Shown here piece after piece: positions 8,112 through 17,378 of a DNA stretch of 64,000 nucleotides; position 1 is the stretch's first letter; each line of letters opens with the position of its first letter. Made by a program: the position numbers and the translations under genes. The DNA is taken from the NCBI GenBank assembly GCA_965213855.1, contig CBDCAA010000011.1, forward strand, positions 744,001 to 808,000. The letters run 5' to 3'. A model generated the notes under the pieces. It made no database searches, was not told where the DNA came from, and worked only from the letters and a program-made list of their open reading frames with translations. The stretch is from JBBROS01 sp965213855 (GTDB lineage Bacteria; Pseudomonadota; Alphaproteobacteria; Acetobacterales; Acetobacteraceae).

Positions 8112-9592
8112 TCAGGTCGGCTTGGGGTCGGGCGGTATCGGCACCACCGCCTGCTCCACGTCATACGCGCTGAACGATGCCCAGTGCCGCTCCAGGTCGG
8201 CCGTGAACAGCGCCCGCGTGATGCCCGAAACGTTGGTTCCAGGTCGCAGCTTCGGCACGGCCGTCGTCATCGCATTGATCGACGACCCCGACGGGCCGAA
8301 GCTCATCGTCGACGCGATCGAGAACAGGTGGATCGCCGACAGCTCCGGCGCGACTCCCGGCGCCTTCTCCTGGAGCGTATAGTCGGCCGAGAGGTAGGGG
8401 TACCGTGCCAGCCGTTCGTCACGCAGGTCCTCGGGCGGCGCATAGCGGTCGCCCCACGTCGCGATCGCCCCGGCGTAGCGCGCCAGCTCCGGCCGCCGCG
8501 CGAAGTCGATGTCGATCCCGGTCCCGCAGATCACGAAATCGGCCCGGACCGGCTCGCCCGCGACGTCTAGCTCGATCTGCCCATCGACCGCCGCCGCCCC
8601 TTGCCAGGCCGCACCCGTGTGCAGCCTGAACTGCGGCCAGCGGGCGCAGCGGTCCCACGTCGCCTGGGGGAAACCCTCCCGCCGGGCCAGGATCGTGCGC
8701 ATGAACCGCCAACGCCAGGCGTCGTCCAGGTCCCCCATATGCCGCAGGAAGCCGGCGAAGGTCAGCCACCGATAGGACTGGATCAGCTGCGGCCGCCCGC
8801 CCGCCGGCAGAACAGGTGCACCGCGGCCGCGCCCGCCTCCAGCGCCATCGCCGCATTGTCCAGCGCCGACGCGCCCGCGCCCAGCACGGCCACCACCTTG
8901 CCGCGCAGCGCGCCGAAGTCGATCGCATCCGCCGTATGCGCCCGCAGATGCGCCGGCAACGCCTCGATAAACCCTGGCATCGCCCAGCGCCCGGCCCCGT
9001 CCTGCCCGGTCGCCAGTACCAGGCGGCGGCAGTACAGCCGCCGGGCCGTCCCACCCTCCACGACGTCCACGGCCAGCAGTCCCGGCCCGCCCGGCCCGAT
9101 CGCCGTCACCCGCACGCCGTTGTGCAGCGGAACGCCCGTCACGTCCCGCACCCACAGCAGGTAGTCCGCCCAGTCCTCTCGCCGGATTTGGCCCAGCGTC
9201 TCCCAATCCGCCGCCCCGAACCGCGCCTCGTGCCACGAGCGATAGGTCAGGCTCGGCACATCCAGGTCCGGGCCAGTGTAGTCCTTTGGGCTCCGTAACG
9301 TGTGCATGCGCGCGTAGCTGCGCCACGGCCCCTCCTGCCCGCGCGTTGCCTGGTCCAGCACCAGGATGTTGTCGACCTTGGCCCGCAACAGCGCGAACCC
9401 GGCCGCCACGCCCGACTGCCCGCCGCCGACGATCAGCACGTCCAGCGCCATCCGCCCATCCGGCGCCGCCATCGGCTCGAGCCACGGCATGCTCGGATGA
9501 TCGATCCGCGCCAGGTCGCGCCGCACCTGCGCTTCCAGCGCTGCCAGCCCGCCAACCTCGTCGTCGACCCGCGCCGGCATGCCGTGGTCCAT
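8112..9592 (-). pseudogene. Flavin-containing monooxygenase/NAD(P)-binding oxidoreductase, frameshifted
   Basis: A two-dinucleotide-fold oxidoreductase of the FAD/NADPH monooxygenase type. The N-terminal part begins at ATG 9592, chosen because GGAGGAGG lies 8 nt upstream. It has the FAD motif VLIVGGGQSGVAAG near residue 55 and a second fold VVAVLGAGASALDNA near 240. That frame hits a stop at 8783. The remainder of the same protein (SYRWLTFAGFLRHMGDLDDAW onward, including ICGTGIDIDFA) continues in the neighbouring frame down to 8112. The switch lies in a GC-rich run near 8785-8800 and fits loss of one base. Either the gene is dead or the sequence has a one-base error; both halves keep normal codon use. 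Confidence 0.75.
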
Positions 9593-9726
9593 CTGCACAA
9601 CCTCCTCCAGCGACCCGCATCAGGAAGCAACGTGCATGCCTGCCCCTGTCAAGCCGGTGGCCAACCCGCACGCGCCATGGCAGCCTGCATCGAACGGCCG
9701 GAACGGCCGACCCTGGAGCGAACGCC

Positions 9727-11013
9727 ATGCCACTCGCCCGCGCCGTCACGCTCGCCCTGTTGTTCACAGGCGCCCTCCTCGGCCATGCGGCAGCCCAGTC
9801 GCCGGACCCGCTGCCCCGCGCCACCCCGCAGCAGGCCGGCTTCGACCCGGACCGCCTGGCCCGGATCGGCACCGTCCTGAACCAGGAGATCGCCCAGGGC
9901 CGCCTGCCCGGTGCGGTGATCGCCGTCGCCCGCGACGGCAAGCTGGTCCTGTTCGAGGCCTACGGCTTCCGCGACAAGGCCGGCGGCGTCCGCATGACGA
10001 CCGACACGATCTTCAATGTCGCCTCCATGACGAAGCCGATGACGACCGTCGCCGCGCTCAGCCTGGTCGAACAGGGCCGCCTGCTGCTCGATGAGCCCAT
10101 CACCAAGGCGCTGCCCGAGTTCGGCGCCATGACGGTCGCCAGCCTCGCGCCCGGCGGCGACGCTGTAACCGGGACCGTTCCCGCCGCGCGCCCCATCACC
10201 ACCCGCGACCTGCTGACCCACACCTCCGGGCTGATCTATGGCGGCCGCGGCACGACCGCGGTGCACAAGCTCTACCCGGCCGGCAGCGCGGCGGCGGCGA
10301 TGGAACTCACCGGCCCCGAGTTCCTGCACAAGCTTGCCTCGCTGCCGCTCCTGTATCAGCCCGGCACGACCTGGGATTACGGGTTCGGCCTCGATGTCAC
10401 CGGCCTCATGGTCCAGGCCCTGACAGAGCAGAGCCTCGGCCAATATCTGCAGCAGGCCGTTTGGGGCCCGCTCGGTATGGTCGACACCGGGTTCGCGATC
10501 CCGCCCGAGAAGGCGGCCCGCTATGCCAAAGCGTTTCCCACCGACCCCGAGACCGGCCGCCCGCAAGTCGTCGACCCTGATAACACCAGGCCATTGAAGT
10601 TCGAATGCGGCGGTGGCTGCGCCGTTTCCACCGCGTCCGACTATCTTCGCTTCGCCAGCATGCTGCTCAACGCCGGCGAATTCGGCGGAGCCCGCGTGCT
10701 GAGCCCGGCCATGACCCGCTACATGCTCACCAACCAGCTCGGCCCCCAGGTCCGCAACCTGATCGGCAACGCCGACCCGACCCGCGCCAATTACGGTTTC
10801 GGCCTTGGCCTTGCCGTCCGCACCACCCCCGGCGTCGTCCCCCTCCTCGGCACCGTCGGCGACTTCTCCTGGCCCGGCGCCAGCGGCACCAACTGGTGGG
10901 TCGACCCCGACAAGAAGCTCGTTGTCGTCTTCATGGCCCACACCCCCGGCCCCGCCCGCTGGCACTTCCGCTACCTGATCAACACGCTCGTCTACCAAGC
11001 GCTCGCCGACTAG
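9727..11013 (+). CDS. Exported serine hydrolase, beta-lactamase class C/EstB family (S12)
   Basis: A 428-residue secreted serine hydrolase. Residues 1-24 form a Sec signal peptide (LARAVTLALLFTGALLGHAAAQ). The catalytic SxxK tetrad is SMTK at 100-103 and the second motif tyrosine is Y218 (WDYGF). The C-terminal domain has the GTNWWVDPDKKLVVVFMAHTP block of esterase-like members. The ATG at 9727 was chosen over an open upstream extension because the signal peptide and a GGAG ribosome site start here. It could be an esterase, a peptidase or a beta-lactamase. The lack of a clear YxN and KTG makes true beta-lactamase activity unlikely. Confidence 0.85.
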   Translation: MPLARAVTLALLFTGALLGHAAAQSPDPLPRATPQQAGFDPDRLARIGTVLNQEIAQGRLPGAVIAVARDGKLVLFEAYGFRDKAGGVRMTTDTIFNVASMTKPMTTVAALSLVEQGRLLLDEPITKALPEFGAMTVASLAPGGDAVTGTVPAARPITTRDLLTHTSGLIYGGRGTTAVHKLYPAGSAAAAMELTGPEFLHKLASLPLLYQPGTTWDYGFGLDVTGLMVQALTEQSLGQYLQQAVWGPLGMVDTGFAIPPEKAARYAKAFPTDPETGRPQVVDPDNTRPLKFECGGGCAVSTASDYLRFASMLLNAGEFGGARVLSPAMTRYMLTNQLGPQVRNLIGNADPTRANYGFGLGLAVRTTPGVVPLLGTVGDFSWPGASGTNWWVDPDKKLVVVFMAHTPGPARWHFRYLINTLVYQALAD

Positions 11014-11069
11014 CAGTCACGGACCCGCAACAGCACGCGCAAAACGCGGCAACCCGGGCCACCCACCGC

Positions 11070-12134
11070 CTACCCGAGCGCCCACGCCACCCCACTCTCT
11101 CGCGCGATCGCCGCCACCTTCGCCAGCAGCCCCGGCCCGACCGGGATGCCCTCCCGCAGCCGTTCCTCCGCGATCGCCCGCTCCTTGTCGCCTGCCACCA
11201 TCACCGGCGCCGCCGGATCGACCGGCCGCGTGCCCCGCAACGCCCCGCACAGCGCCGTCACGTCCGCTTCGAACGCCCCCTCCTCGCGGAACAGCCCCGG
11301 GTTCAACGCCAGGAAAAAGTGCCCGATATCCATCCCGAACGGCTGCTTCTGGTGCATCTCGTCCGTGATCAGCGTCGAGCCCGACAGGCACGCGCTCAAG
11401 ATGTTCACCATCACCGACAGCCCGTAACCCTTGTAGCTGCTCCCCTCCGCGCTGCCTCCGAGCGACGTCAGATACCCGCCCTTCTCCGCCGCCTCTAACG
11501 GGTCCGTGCTCGGCACCCCCTCTTTCGTCAGCAGCCACCCCGCCGGAGCCGGCAGCCCTTCATTGGCCTTGTTGCGGATGCGCCCCGCCGCCACCGTGGT
11601 CGTCGCCATGTCCAGCAGGAACGGCACGCCATCCGCGCCCGGCGCCGCGAACGACCAGGGGTCCGTCCCCAGCCGCGCCTCCGCCCCGCCCGTCGGCGCC
11701 ACCTGCACGCCCGCCGCCGACGTCGCCGCCATCCCGACCAGACCAGCGTCGGCCGCCATCCGCGTGTAGAACCCGGCCGCCCCGAAATGTGACGAGTTCC
11801 GCACCACCACCACGCCCACGCCGACCGCGTGCGCCTTGCCGATCGCGAGCTCCATGGCCTGCCGCCCCGGCTCGTGCCCCAGCCCTCCATCCCCGTCGAC
11901 CAGTGCGGAGACTGGCGTCTCCCGCAGCACGCGCGGCACCGCCCGCATGTTCACCCGCCCGTTGCGGCTCCGCTCGAAATAGAGCGGCACCATCGAGATG
12001 CCGTGGCTGTCCACCCCATGCAGGTCCGCCCACGCCATCACCTCCGCCGTCCGCTCGGCGAAGCCCTCGGGCATCCCCCAGGCGTGCAGCAGTGCCCGCA
12101 GCTGCGCACGATGGGCGGCATACGACGGCAGCAT
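11070..12134 (-). CDS. Ldh family oxidoreductase (malate/L-lactate/ureidoglycolate type)
   Basis: A 354-residue NAD(P)-dependent 2-hydroxyacid dehydrogenase of the Ldh_2 (MDH/YlbC/AllD/ComC) family, which is unrelated to classical lactate dehydrogenase. The diagnostic ADLHGVDSHGISM lies at about 35-48 with the catalytic His, followed by the nucleotide-binding region (MATTSAAGVQVAPTGG and the SNKANEG-like RNKANEG). The start overlaps the preceding FAH-family gene as TGATG, so the two are co-translated. It is the last gene of a three-gene minus-strand catabolic operon (TauD, FAH, Ldh). The substrate is probably a 2-hydroxy or 2-keto acid from that pathway; which one is not determinable. Confidence 0.9.
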   Translation of the reverse strand: MLPSYAAHRAQLRALLHAWGMPEGFAERTAEVMAWADLHGVDSHGISMVPLYFERSRNGRVNMRAVPRVLRETPVSALVDGDGGLGHEPGRQAMELAIGKAHAVGVGVVVVRNSSHFGAAGFYTRMAADAGLVGMAATSAAGVQVAPTGGAEARLGTDPWSFAAPGADGVPFLLDMATTTVAAGRIRNKANEGLPAPAGWLLTKEGVPSTDPLEAAEKGGYLTSLGGSAEGSSYKGYGLSVMVNILSACLSGSTLITDEMHQKQPFGMDIGHFFLALNPGLFREEGAFEADVTALCGALRGTRPVDPAAPVMVAGDKERAIAEERLREGIPVGPGLLAKVAAIARESGVAWALG

Positions 12135-12919
12135 CAGGCGGACCCTTCGCGGACGAAGCGGTTGCGCAGCACGCCGATCCCGGTCAGCTCGATCTCGACG
12201 ACGTCGCCGGGCTGCAGGTCGGGCGAGACGCCGTCCGTCCCCATCCAGATCACGTCGCCCGGGTGCAGGGTCAGGTACTGCGTCATCGTGCTGATGAACC
12301 GCGCGACACCGAACAGCATGTGGCTGGTGTTGAAGCGCAGCGTCTCGGCGCCGTTAAGCCGCACCCGCGTCTCCATCGCCTCGAGGTCTGCGTCCGTCTC
12401 GATCCATGGCCCCATCGGCTTGAACGTGTCGGTGTTCTTCGCCCGCCAGAACGTCCGGTCCGTCTTCTGCCAGACCCGCTCGCTCACGTCGTTGCCGATC
12501 GTCCAGCCGAACACGCAGCCGAGCGCCTCGGCCTCGCTCAGGTGCTTGGCCCGGCGCCCGATCACCGCCACCAGTTCTCCCTCGTATTGCACCTTGGTCG
12601 CGTCGTGCGGCATCACCACCGGCTGGTCGTGCGCGATCAGCGCGTTGCTGGCACGGTAGCCCATGTCCGGCTTGGCTGGGATGTTCGGCGTCTCGCCCCG
12701 CCGCCGCGCGCCCTCGATCACGTGCTCCGTGTAGTTCAGCCCGGCCGCATAGAACGTCCGCGGCAGCAGCGGCACCTCGATCGTGATTGCCGACAGGTCG
12801 TGCACGCGGCCCGTGCGCTCCGGCGGGTCGAACAGCCCGCCCGCGACCTCCGCTACCCGGTCGCCCTCGACGAGCCCGTACGCGCTCCGCCCCTCCGCCG
12901 TGAACCGGACCCAGCGCAC
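12134..12919 (-). CDS. Fumarylacetoacetate hydrolase (FAH) family protein
   Basis: A 261-residue FAH-superfamily enzyme (C-C hydrolase, hydratase or decarboxylase of 2-keto acids). The fold signatures are AAGLNYTEHV, VQYEGELVAVIGRRAK with metal-binding glutamates, VFGWTIGNDVSER, and the terminal LQPGDVVEIELTGIG. The GTG start at 12919 is chosen because it overlaps the upstream gene's TAG (TAGTG) and because the conserved MRWVRF-like N-terminus begins there; the open frame continues upstream but is not conserved. It is sandwiched between the TauD and Ldh genes, so it probably cleaves or decarboxylates the product of one of them. Confidence 0.9.
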   Translation of the reverse strand: MRWVRFTAEGRSAYGLVEGDRVAEVAGGLFDPPERTGRVHDLSAITIEVPLLPRTFYAAGLNYTEHVIEGARRRGETPNIPAKPDMGYRASNALIAHDQPVVMPHDATKVQYEGELVAVIGRRAKHLSEAEALGCVFGWTIGNDVSERVWQKTDRTFWRAKNTDTFKPMGPWIETDADLEAMETRVRLNGAETLRFNTSHMLFGVARFISTMTQYLTLHPGDVIWMGTDGVSPDLQPGDVVEIELTGIGVLRNRFVREGSA

Positions 12920-13824
12920 TATTCGGCCGCTTGCAACAGCCCCTCGCGCACGAAGGCCGGATCGAACACCCGGTCCGCCATCACCTGGCAGCGCTTGATC
13001 AGCCGCGGCTCGTCGGGACGGTAGTCGGGGATGGCGTTGTGCAACGTGCCGATATGGTCCCACATCAGCACGTCCCCCTCGGTCCAGTGGTGGGCATAGA
13101 TGTACGTCTGCTGGAGCTGATGCGCGAACAGCTGCCCGAGCACGGCGTCGCTCTCAGCCTCGGTCAGTTCGTTGATGCGGATGACGTAGCCGGGATTGCA
13201 GTACAGCACCGTCCGCCCCGTGATCGGGTGGTCCATGAACACCGGGTGCACGGCCGGCGGCCGCTTGGCTCGCTGCTCCGGCGTCAGTGGCGGCCGCGTG
13301 CTGCCAGGCCGACGGCGCATCTCTTCCCAGAACTTGTTGAAGTCGTGCGTCGCCGTCATGCCGCGCAGCCGCGTCTTCAGCCCGGCGTCCAGGCCGTCGT
13401 ACGCCGCCCGCATGTCGGCAAACACCGTGTCGCCCAGCGGCTTGCCGTCGCGATGCGGGATCGTCACCCCGTACAGCACGTTCGAGAACCCGATCAGCGC
13501 GTTGTAGCTCATGTCCGTGTGCCAATCCTGCCCGGCATCGGCCAGCCCGATCGGCTTCCCGTCCTCGACGATGTTCGACAGGATCATCACCTCCGGCGTT
13601 TGCAGGTCGCTGTATCCGCCCGTCAACGACACTTGCAGGCTGCCGAAATGCTCGGAGAACGCCTTCAGCTGCGGCGGCGTGAGCGTTTGCCGCGGGAAGC
13701 AAAGCACCCCGTGCTCCCCCAGCGCCCGCAGGATGGTCCCGAACGCCGCGCGCCCGAGCGGCTGCGCCAGGTCGATGCCGTCGATGGTGGCGCCGAGCGT
13801 CTGCCCGGTTGGCGTGATGCGCAT
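12919..13824 (-). CDS. TauD/TfdA family Fe(II)/2-oxoglutarate dioxygenase
   Basis: A 301-residue non-haem iron dioxygenase. The iron-binding HxD is H102-T-D104 (QDWHTDMSYN), and the distal His and the 2-oxoglutarate-binding Arg fit MWDHIGTLHNAIPDYRPDEPR near the C-terminus. The N-terminus GATIDGIDLAQPL is typical of TauD/TfdA. ATG 13824 has GGAG 8 nt upstream. It is the first gene of the minus-strand operon with the FAH and Ldh genes, facing a peptide-type binding protein across 105 bp. TauD itself releases sulfite from taurine and TfdA opens 2,4-D ethers. With no sulfonate transporter adjacent, ether or carboxylate substrates are equally possible. Confidence 0.9.
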   Translation of the reverse strand: MRITPTGQTLGATIDGIDLAQPLGRAAFGTILRALGEHGVLCFPRQTLTPPQLKAFSEHFGSLQVSLTGGYSDLQTPEVMILSNIVEDGKPIGLADAGQDWHTDMSYNALIGFSNVLYGVTIPHRDGKPLGDTVFADMRAAYDGLDAGLKTRLRGMTATHDFNKFWEEMRRRPGSTRPPLTPEQRAKRPPAVHPVFMDHPITGRTVLYCNPGYVIRINELTEAESDAVLGQLFAHQLQQTYIYAHHWTEGDVLMWDHIGTLHNAIPDYRPDEPRLIKRCQVMADRVFDPAFVREGLLQAAE

Positions 13825-13929
13825 GGGATGTTCTCCGGTCGTTACCGCCCTTTCACCCAAGCCTGGGACAGTGCCAAGATGCCGTCAACACGACACGCGG
13901 CCGCGAAGGCCGGGGCAGGGGAGGGCGGC

Positions 13930-15525
13930 ATGCAACATCTGGGGCGACGGGGATTCGTGGGCGCCGCGGCGGCGGGCGCGGTCCTGCATCCGGCCCGGGC
14001 CGAGGATGGCACGACCCTCCGAATGGGCGTCGGCGCTCAGGTCACTTCGATCGACCCGCAATACCACAACATCTCGCCCAACAACGCGTTCGGCGCCATG
14101 GTCTACGGCGCCCTCGTCGACACCGACGCCCAATCCCGCCTCATCCCCGGCCTGGCGCTGAGCTGGACCGCGATCAACGACCGCCTGTGGGAGTTCAAGC
14201 TCCGCCCCGGCGTCAAGTTTCACAACGGCGAGCCGTTCACCGCCGACGACGTCGCCTTCACCTTCGAGCGCATCCCGACCGTGCTCAACAGCCCCGGCTC
14301 CTACTCGACCTATATCTATTCCATCGAACACGCCGAGGCGCCCGACCCGCTCACCCTGCGCCTCCACACCAAGGGCCCGGACCCGCTGCTGCCTGCCAGC
14401 CTGTCGCAGGTCTGGATGCTGAACCGCCGCACCCACACCGGCGTCACGACCGACGCGTTCAACAGCGGCAAGGCAGCGATCGGCGCCGGGCCGTTCGCCG
14501 TGACCGCCGTGCGCTTCGGCGACCGCGTGGAACTCGCGCGCAACGACGCCTGGTATGGCCCGCGCTCCCCCTGGACCGCCGTCAGCTACCGCCAGATGAC
14601 CAACGAGGCGTCGCGCGCCGCGGCTCTCCTGTCCGGCGACGTGGATTTCATCGACCAGGTACCGACGGCCGACGTTGCCCGCATGGGCCAGGAACCGAAG
14701 GTTCGCCTGTCCACCGTCGACAGCCTGCGGGTGATTTATATCGCGATGGACCAGGGCCGCACCGGCGCCTCCCCCTTCATCACCGGCAACGACGGTCGCC
14801 CGCTCGACCGCAACCCGCTGCGCGACGTCCGCGTCCGCCGCGCGCTGTCGATCGCGATCGACCGCTACGCCGAGGTGTCGCGCGTCATGGAGGGCGTCGC
14901 CTCGCCCACGCTGCAGTTCATGGCGCCCGGCACCTACGGCTACGTGCCCGACCTCGTGCCCCCGCACGGCGACGTCGCCGCCGCCCGCAAACTGCTGGCC
15001 GACGCCGGCTATCCCGACGGCTTCCGCCTGACCCTGCACGGGTCCAACGACCGCTACCCCAACGACTACAAGATCGTTCAGGCGGTCGCGCAGATGTGGA
15101 CCCGCGCCGGCGTCAAGACCGCGGTCGACACCGGGCCCTACGCCTCCTTCATCACCAAGGCCGCCCGGCAGGAGTTCTCCGCCTTTCTCGTCAGCTGGGG
15201 CACCCCCACCGGCGAGCCCAGCGCCGGCCTCCGCTCCTGCGTCGCCACCTACGACCAGGCGCGCGGCATGGGTTCCGTCAACCGCGCCCGCTACAGCAAC
15301 CCGGCCCTCGACGCCGCCCTCGCCGCCGCCATGCAGGTCCTGGACGACCGCAAGCGCGAAGCCATGCTGCAGGATGTGCAGCGCCTGCTGGCAGCCGACG
15401 TCGGCATCATACCCCTTCACCTGCAGAAGAACGTCTGGGCCATGCGCCCCGGCCTGAACCACATGGCGCGGGTGGACGAGCTGACGCGGGCGCAGGATGT
15501 GGGGGTGGTGCCGCTGCCGGGCTGA
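13930..15525 (+). CDS. ABC transporter substrate-binding protein, peptide/nickel family (SBP_bac_5)
   Basis: A 531-residue DppA/OppA-type periplasmic binding protein. ATG 13930 follows GGGGAGG and begins a twin-arginine-like signal (LGRRGFVGAAAAGAVLHPARA). Family hallmarks are SIDPQYHNISPNNA, LRPGVKFHNGEPFTADDVAFTFERI, VRRALSIAIDR and AARKLLADAGYPDG. It diverges from the TauD-FAH-Ldh operon, suggesting that it delivers that pathway's substrate. No permease or ATPase gene of the Dpp type is next to it; a toxin-antitoxin pair follows. This orphan state means either that the membrane components are elsewhere or that it partners a shared transporter. Confidence 0.9.
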   Translation: MQHLGRRGFVGAAAAGAVLHPARAEDGTTLRMGVGAQVTSIDPQYHNISPNNAFGAMVYGALVDTDAQSRLIPGLALSWTAINDRLWEFKLRPGVKFHNGEPFTADDVAFTFERIPTVLNSPGSYSTYIYSIEHAEAPDPLTLRLHTKGPDPLLPASLSQVWMLNRRTHTGVTTDAFNSGKAAIGAGPFAVTAVRFGDRVELARNDAWYGPRSPWTAVSYRQMTNEASRAAALLSGDVDFIDQVPTADVARMGQEPKVRLSTVDSLRVIYIAMDQGRTGASPFITGNDGRPLDRNPLRDVRVRRALSIAIDRYAEVSRVMEGVASPTLQFMAPGTYGYVPDLVPPHGDVAAARKLLADAGYPDGFRLTLHGSNDRYPNDYKIVQAVAQMWTRAGVKTAVDTGPYASFITKAARQEFSAFLVSWGTPTGEPSAGLRSCVATYDQARGMGSVNRARYSNPALDAALAAAMQVLDDRKREAMLQDVQRLLAADVGIIPLHLQKNVWAMRPGLNHMARVDELTRAQDVGVVPLPG

Positions 15526-15589
15526 CACGCCTTGACGCGAGACGACCCGCTCCTCTAGTCTTCGGCTAGCTAACCAGGGACAGGCCGTC

Positions 15590-15838
15590 ATGCGGGTCGT
15601 AAATGTCCATGAGGCGAAGACGACGCTCTCGCAACTGCTTGCCGACGTCGAGCGGGGGGAAGAGGTCCTGATCGCCCGCAACGGCACGCCCGTGGCGCGC
15701 CTGGCCGCCATCGCGCCGGTACTTCCCCGCCAACCCGGCCTGTGGCGCTCGGCACCGGGTTGGGAGGACTTCGTCTATGACCCGGCGGTGCTCGCGCCCA
15801 TGACCGATCAGGAGATGCAGGACGAAGGCTGGCCTTGA
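15590..15838 (+). CDS. Phd/YefM-type antitoxin
   Basis: An 82-residue antitoxin with the N-terminal DNA-binding fold MRVVNVHEAKTTLSQLLADVERGEEVLIARNG in two parts, followed by PVARLAAI. The C-terminal tail (TDQEMQDEGWP) would block the toxin. It precedes and overlaps the PIN-domain toxin by one base (TGATG). The 64 bp in front of it holds TTGACG and a short CTAG-spaced inverted repeat that could be its autoregulatory operator. Confidence 0.9.
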   Translation: MRVVNVHEAKTTLSQLLADVERGEEVLIARNGTPVARLAAIAPVLPRQPGLWRSAPGWEDFVYDPAVLAPMTDQEMQDEGWP

Positions 15839-16215
15839 TGCACCTGGCGGACGCCTGCGCTCTGCTCTCCTTCTTCGGCGCGAGCGGTTCGGACATGAGC
15901 GACGCCGGGCGGGCGGCGATGACCGGCGACGTGCTGATCTCACCGATCACCGTGTGGGAGCTGACCCGCAAGGCCTCGCTCGGGAAGCTGCCGCCGTTGC
16001 CCACCCAGAACGGCAGCTTTGCCCGGCACCTGACCGCCCTCGGCTATCAGACGGCTTCGCTGATCTGCGAGGATGCCGAGCGGGCGAACCGGCTTCCGCC
16101 ACACCACAAGGACCCGATGGACCGGATGCTCATCGCGACAGCGCAACGGCTCGGATGTCCGATCATCACCAGCGATGGGCTGTTCGCGACCTACGACGTC
16201 GACACGGTCTGGTAG
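15838..16215 (+). CDS. VapC-like PIN-domain ribonuclease toxin
   Basis: A 125-residue PIN-domain nuclease. The acidic metal-binding residues are all present: D5 (HLADACALL), E41 (ITVWELTRKASLGK), D92/D95 (HKDPMDRMLIATA) and D113 (ITSDGLF). VapC toxins cleave tRNA or rRNA to arrest translation; the target here is unknown. The ATG at 15838 is preferred to the TTG just before it because it forms a TGATG junction with the antitoxin stop. It converges on tcuB with only 7 bp between the stops. Confidence 0.9.
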   Translation: MHLADACALLSFFGASGSDMSDAGRAAMTGDVLISPITVWELTRKASLGKLPPLPTQNGSFARHLTALGYQTASLICEDAERANRLPPHHKDPMDRMLIATAQRLGCPIITSDGLFATYDVDTVW

Positions 16216-16222
16216 GCCACCG

Positions 16223-17338
16223 TCACTGCGCCGGTCGCTCTCCCGCCCACCGCACCAGCGCGCCCAGCCGATAAAGGCCATGCACCATCTTCCCATACGG
16301 CAGCGTCACGAATAGCGCCAACACCAGGCCCAGGTGAACCGTCAGGACCACGCCCATCGCGCCGGTCGCGCGGAGACCGAGCGTGAGCAAGCCCGTGAAC
16401 CCCAGCAGGAACAGCAGCACCAACAGCCCGGCCTCAGCCCCCAACAGCGCCCGCGCCCGCACCGCCGGGTCGCCGCCCAGCTTGGCCCACAGCAGCCCGG
16501 CGCTGCCCACCATCAGCCCCAGCCCGCCCGCCGCGCCCAGCAGCACCGGCACGCTCCAGAACCCGTACGGCGCCGCCCAGCCGAACCCGTGGTCATACAC
16601 CGTCGCCACCGAGGTCGAGGCGAAACACAGCAGGAACCCGTAGGCCATCGCGTGATGCAGATGCCGCCGCCCCTGCGCGAACGACTCGTCGGTGTCGTTG
16701 CACCCATGCCCGCCGCCGCCGAGATACTTCAGCGTCGCCGCATCGTGCAGCGCCCGCCCCCACGCCCGCCTATCCCACGGCGTCCCGCCCCCCGTGTCCC
16801 GCCAGAACCGCGCGAACCCGATCCCCAACGCCAGCAGCGAAAACCCGAACGTCACCGACGCGACGCCCACCATCGCCCCGTAGGGCACCACCTCGTAGAA
16901 GCCACGCCCGGGCACCACCGGGTGCGCCGAGAACACGGCACCACCGCCCTGCAGCAACAGTGTCAGCAGCAGCACGCCCACGATCCCGCCCGCCATCGCC
17001 AGCGCCGTCACGAGCCCGTTGCGCTCGAACGCCGCCGCCAGCGGGGCCGGCCAGGCATACCGCGCGTAGCTCTCGTTCCGCACCACGGCGAGCGTCCGCG
17101 GCACGTTGATGCCGAACTCGTGCGGCGGCGCGTACTGGCACGCATAGAAGCAGCCCTGGCACGAATGGCACAGGTTCGCGAGATAGCGCAGGTCGCCCGA
17201 CACGAACTCCCGCCGCAGCTCCATCGCCGGGAACACCGCGCAATACCCCTCGCAATAGCGGCACGCGTTGCAGACCTCCATCGCCCGGCGCGCATCCAGC
17301 AGTGCAGGGGTGTCTTCCACGATGTCTATTTCCGGCAT
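16223..17338 (-). CDS. tcuB: Tricarballylate utilisation protein B (membrane Fe-S electron-transfer subunit)
   Basis: A 371-residue membrane protein related to TcuB/CobZ that takes electrons from the flavin of TcuA. Two cluster motifs of the form CxxCxxCxxxC are intact: C23-C26-C29-C33 and C57-C60-C63-C67. Several transmembrane helices follow from about residue 100 (ALAMAGGIVGVLLLTLLLQGG, MVGVASVTFGFSLLALGIG, AAGGLGLMVGSAGLLW). ATG 17338 was chosen because conservation begins there; upstream the frame runs into a palindromic repeat. It lies downstream of tcuA in the same direction, 161 bp away. No tcuC transporter or tcuR regulator is adjacent. Confidence 0.88.
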   Translation of the reverse strand: MPEIDIVEDTPALLDARRAMEVCNACRYCEGYCAVFPAMELRREFVSGDLRYLANLCHSCQGCFYACQYAPPHEFGINVPRTLAVVRNESYARYAWPAPLAAAFERNGLVTALAMAGGIVGVLLLTLLLQGGGAVFSAHPVVPGRGFYEVVPYGAMVGVASVTFGFSLLALGIGFARFWRDTGGGTPWDRRAWGRALHDAATLKYLGGGGHGCNDTDESFAQGRRHLHHAMAYGFLLCFASTSVATVYDHGFGWAAPYGFWSVPVLLGAAGGLGLMVGSAGLLWAKLGGDPAVRARALLGAEAGLLVLLFLLGFTGLLTLGLRATGAMGVVLTVHLGLVLALFVTLPYGKMVHGLYRLGALVRWAGERPAQ

Positions 17339-17378
17339 AGCAGTGTCACCCCCCTCCAAACTCAAGAGCCGCCCAGCC

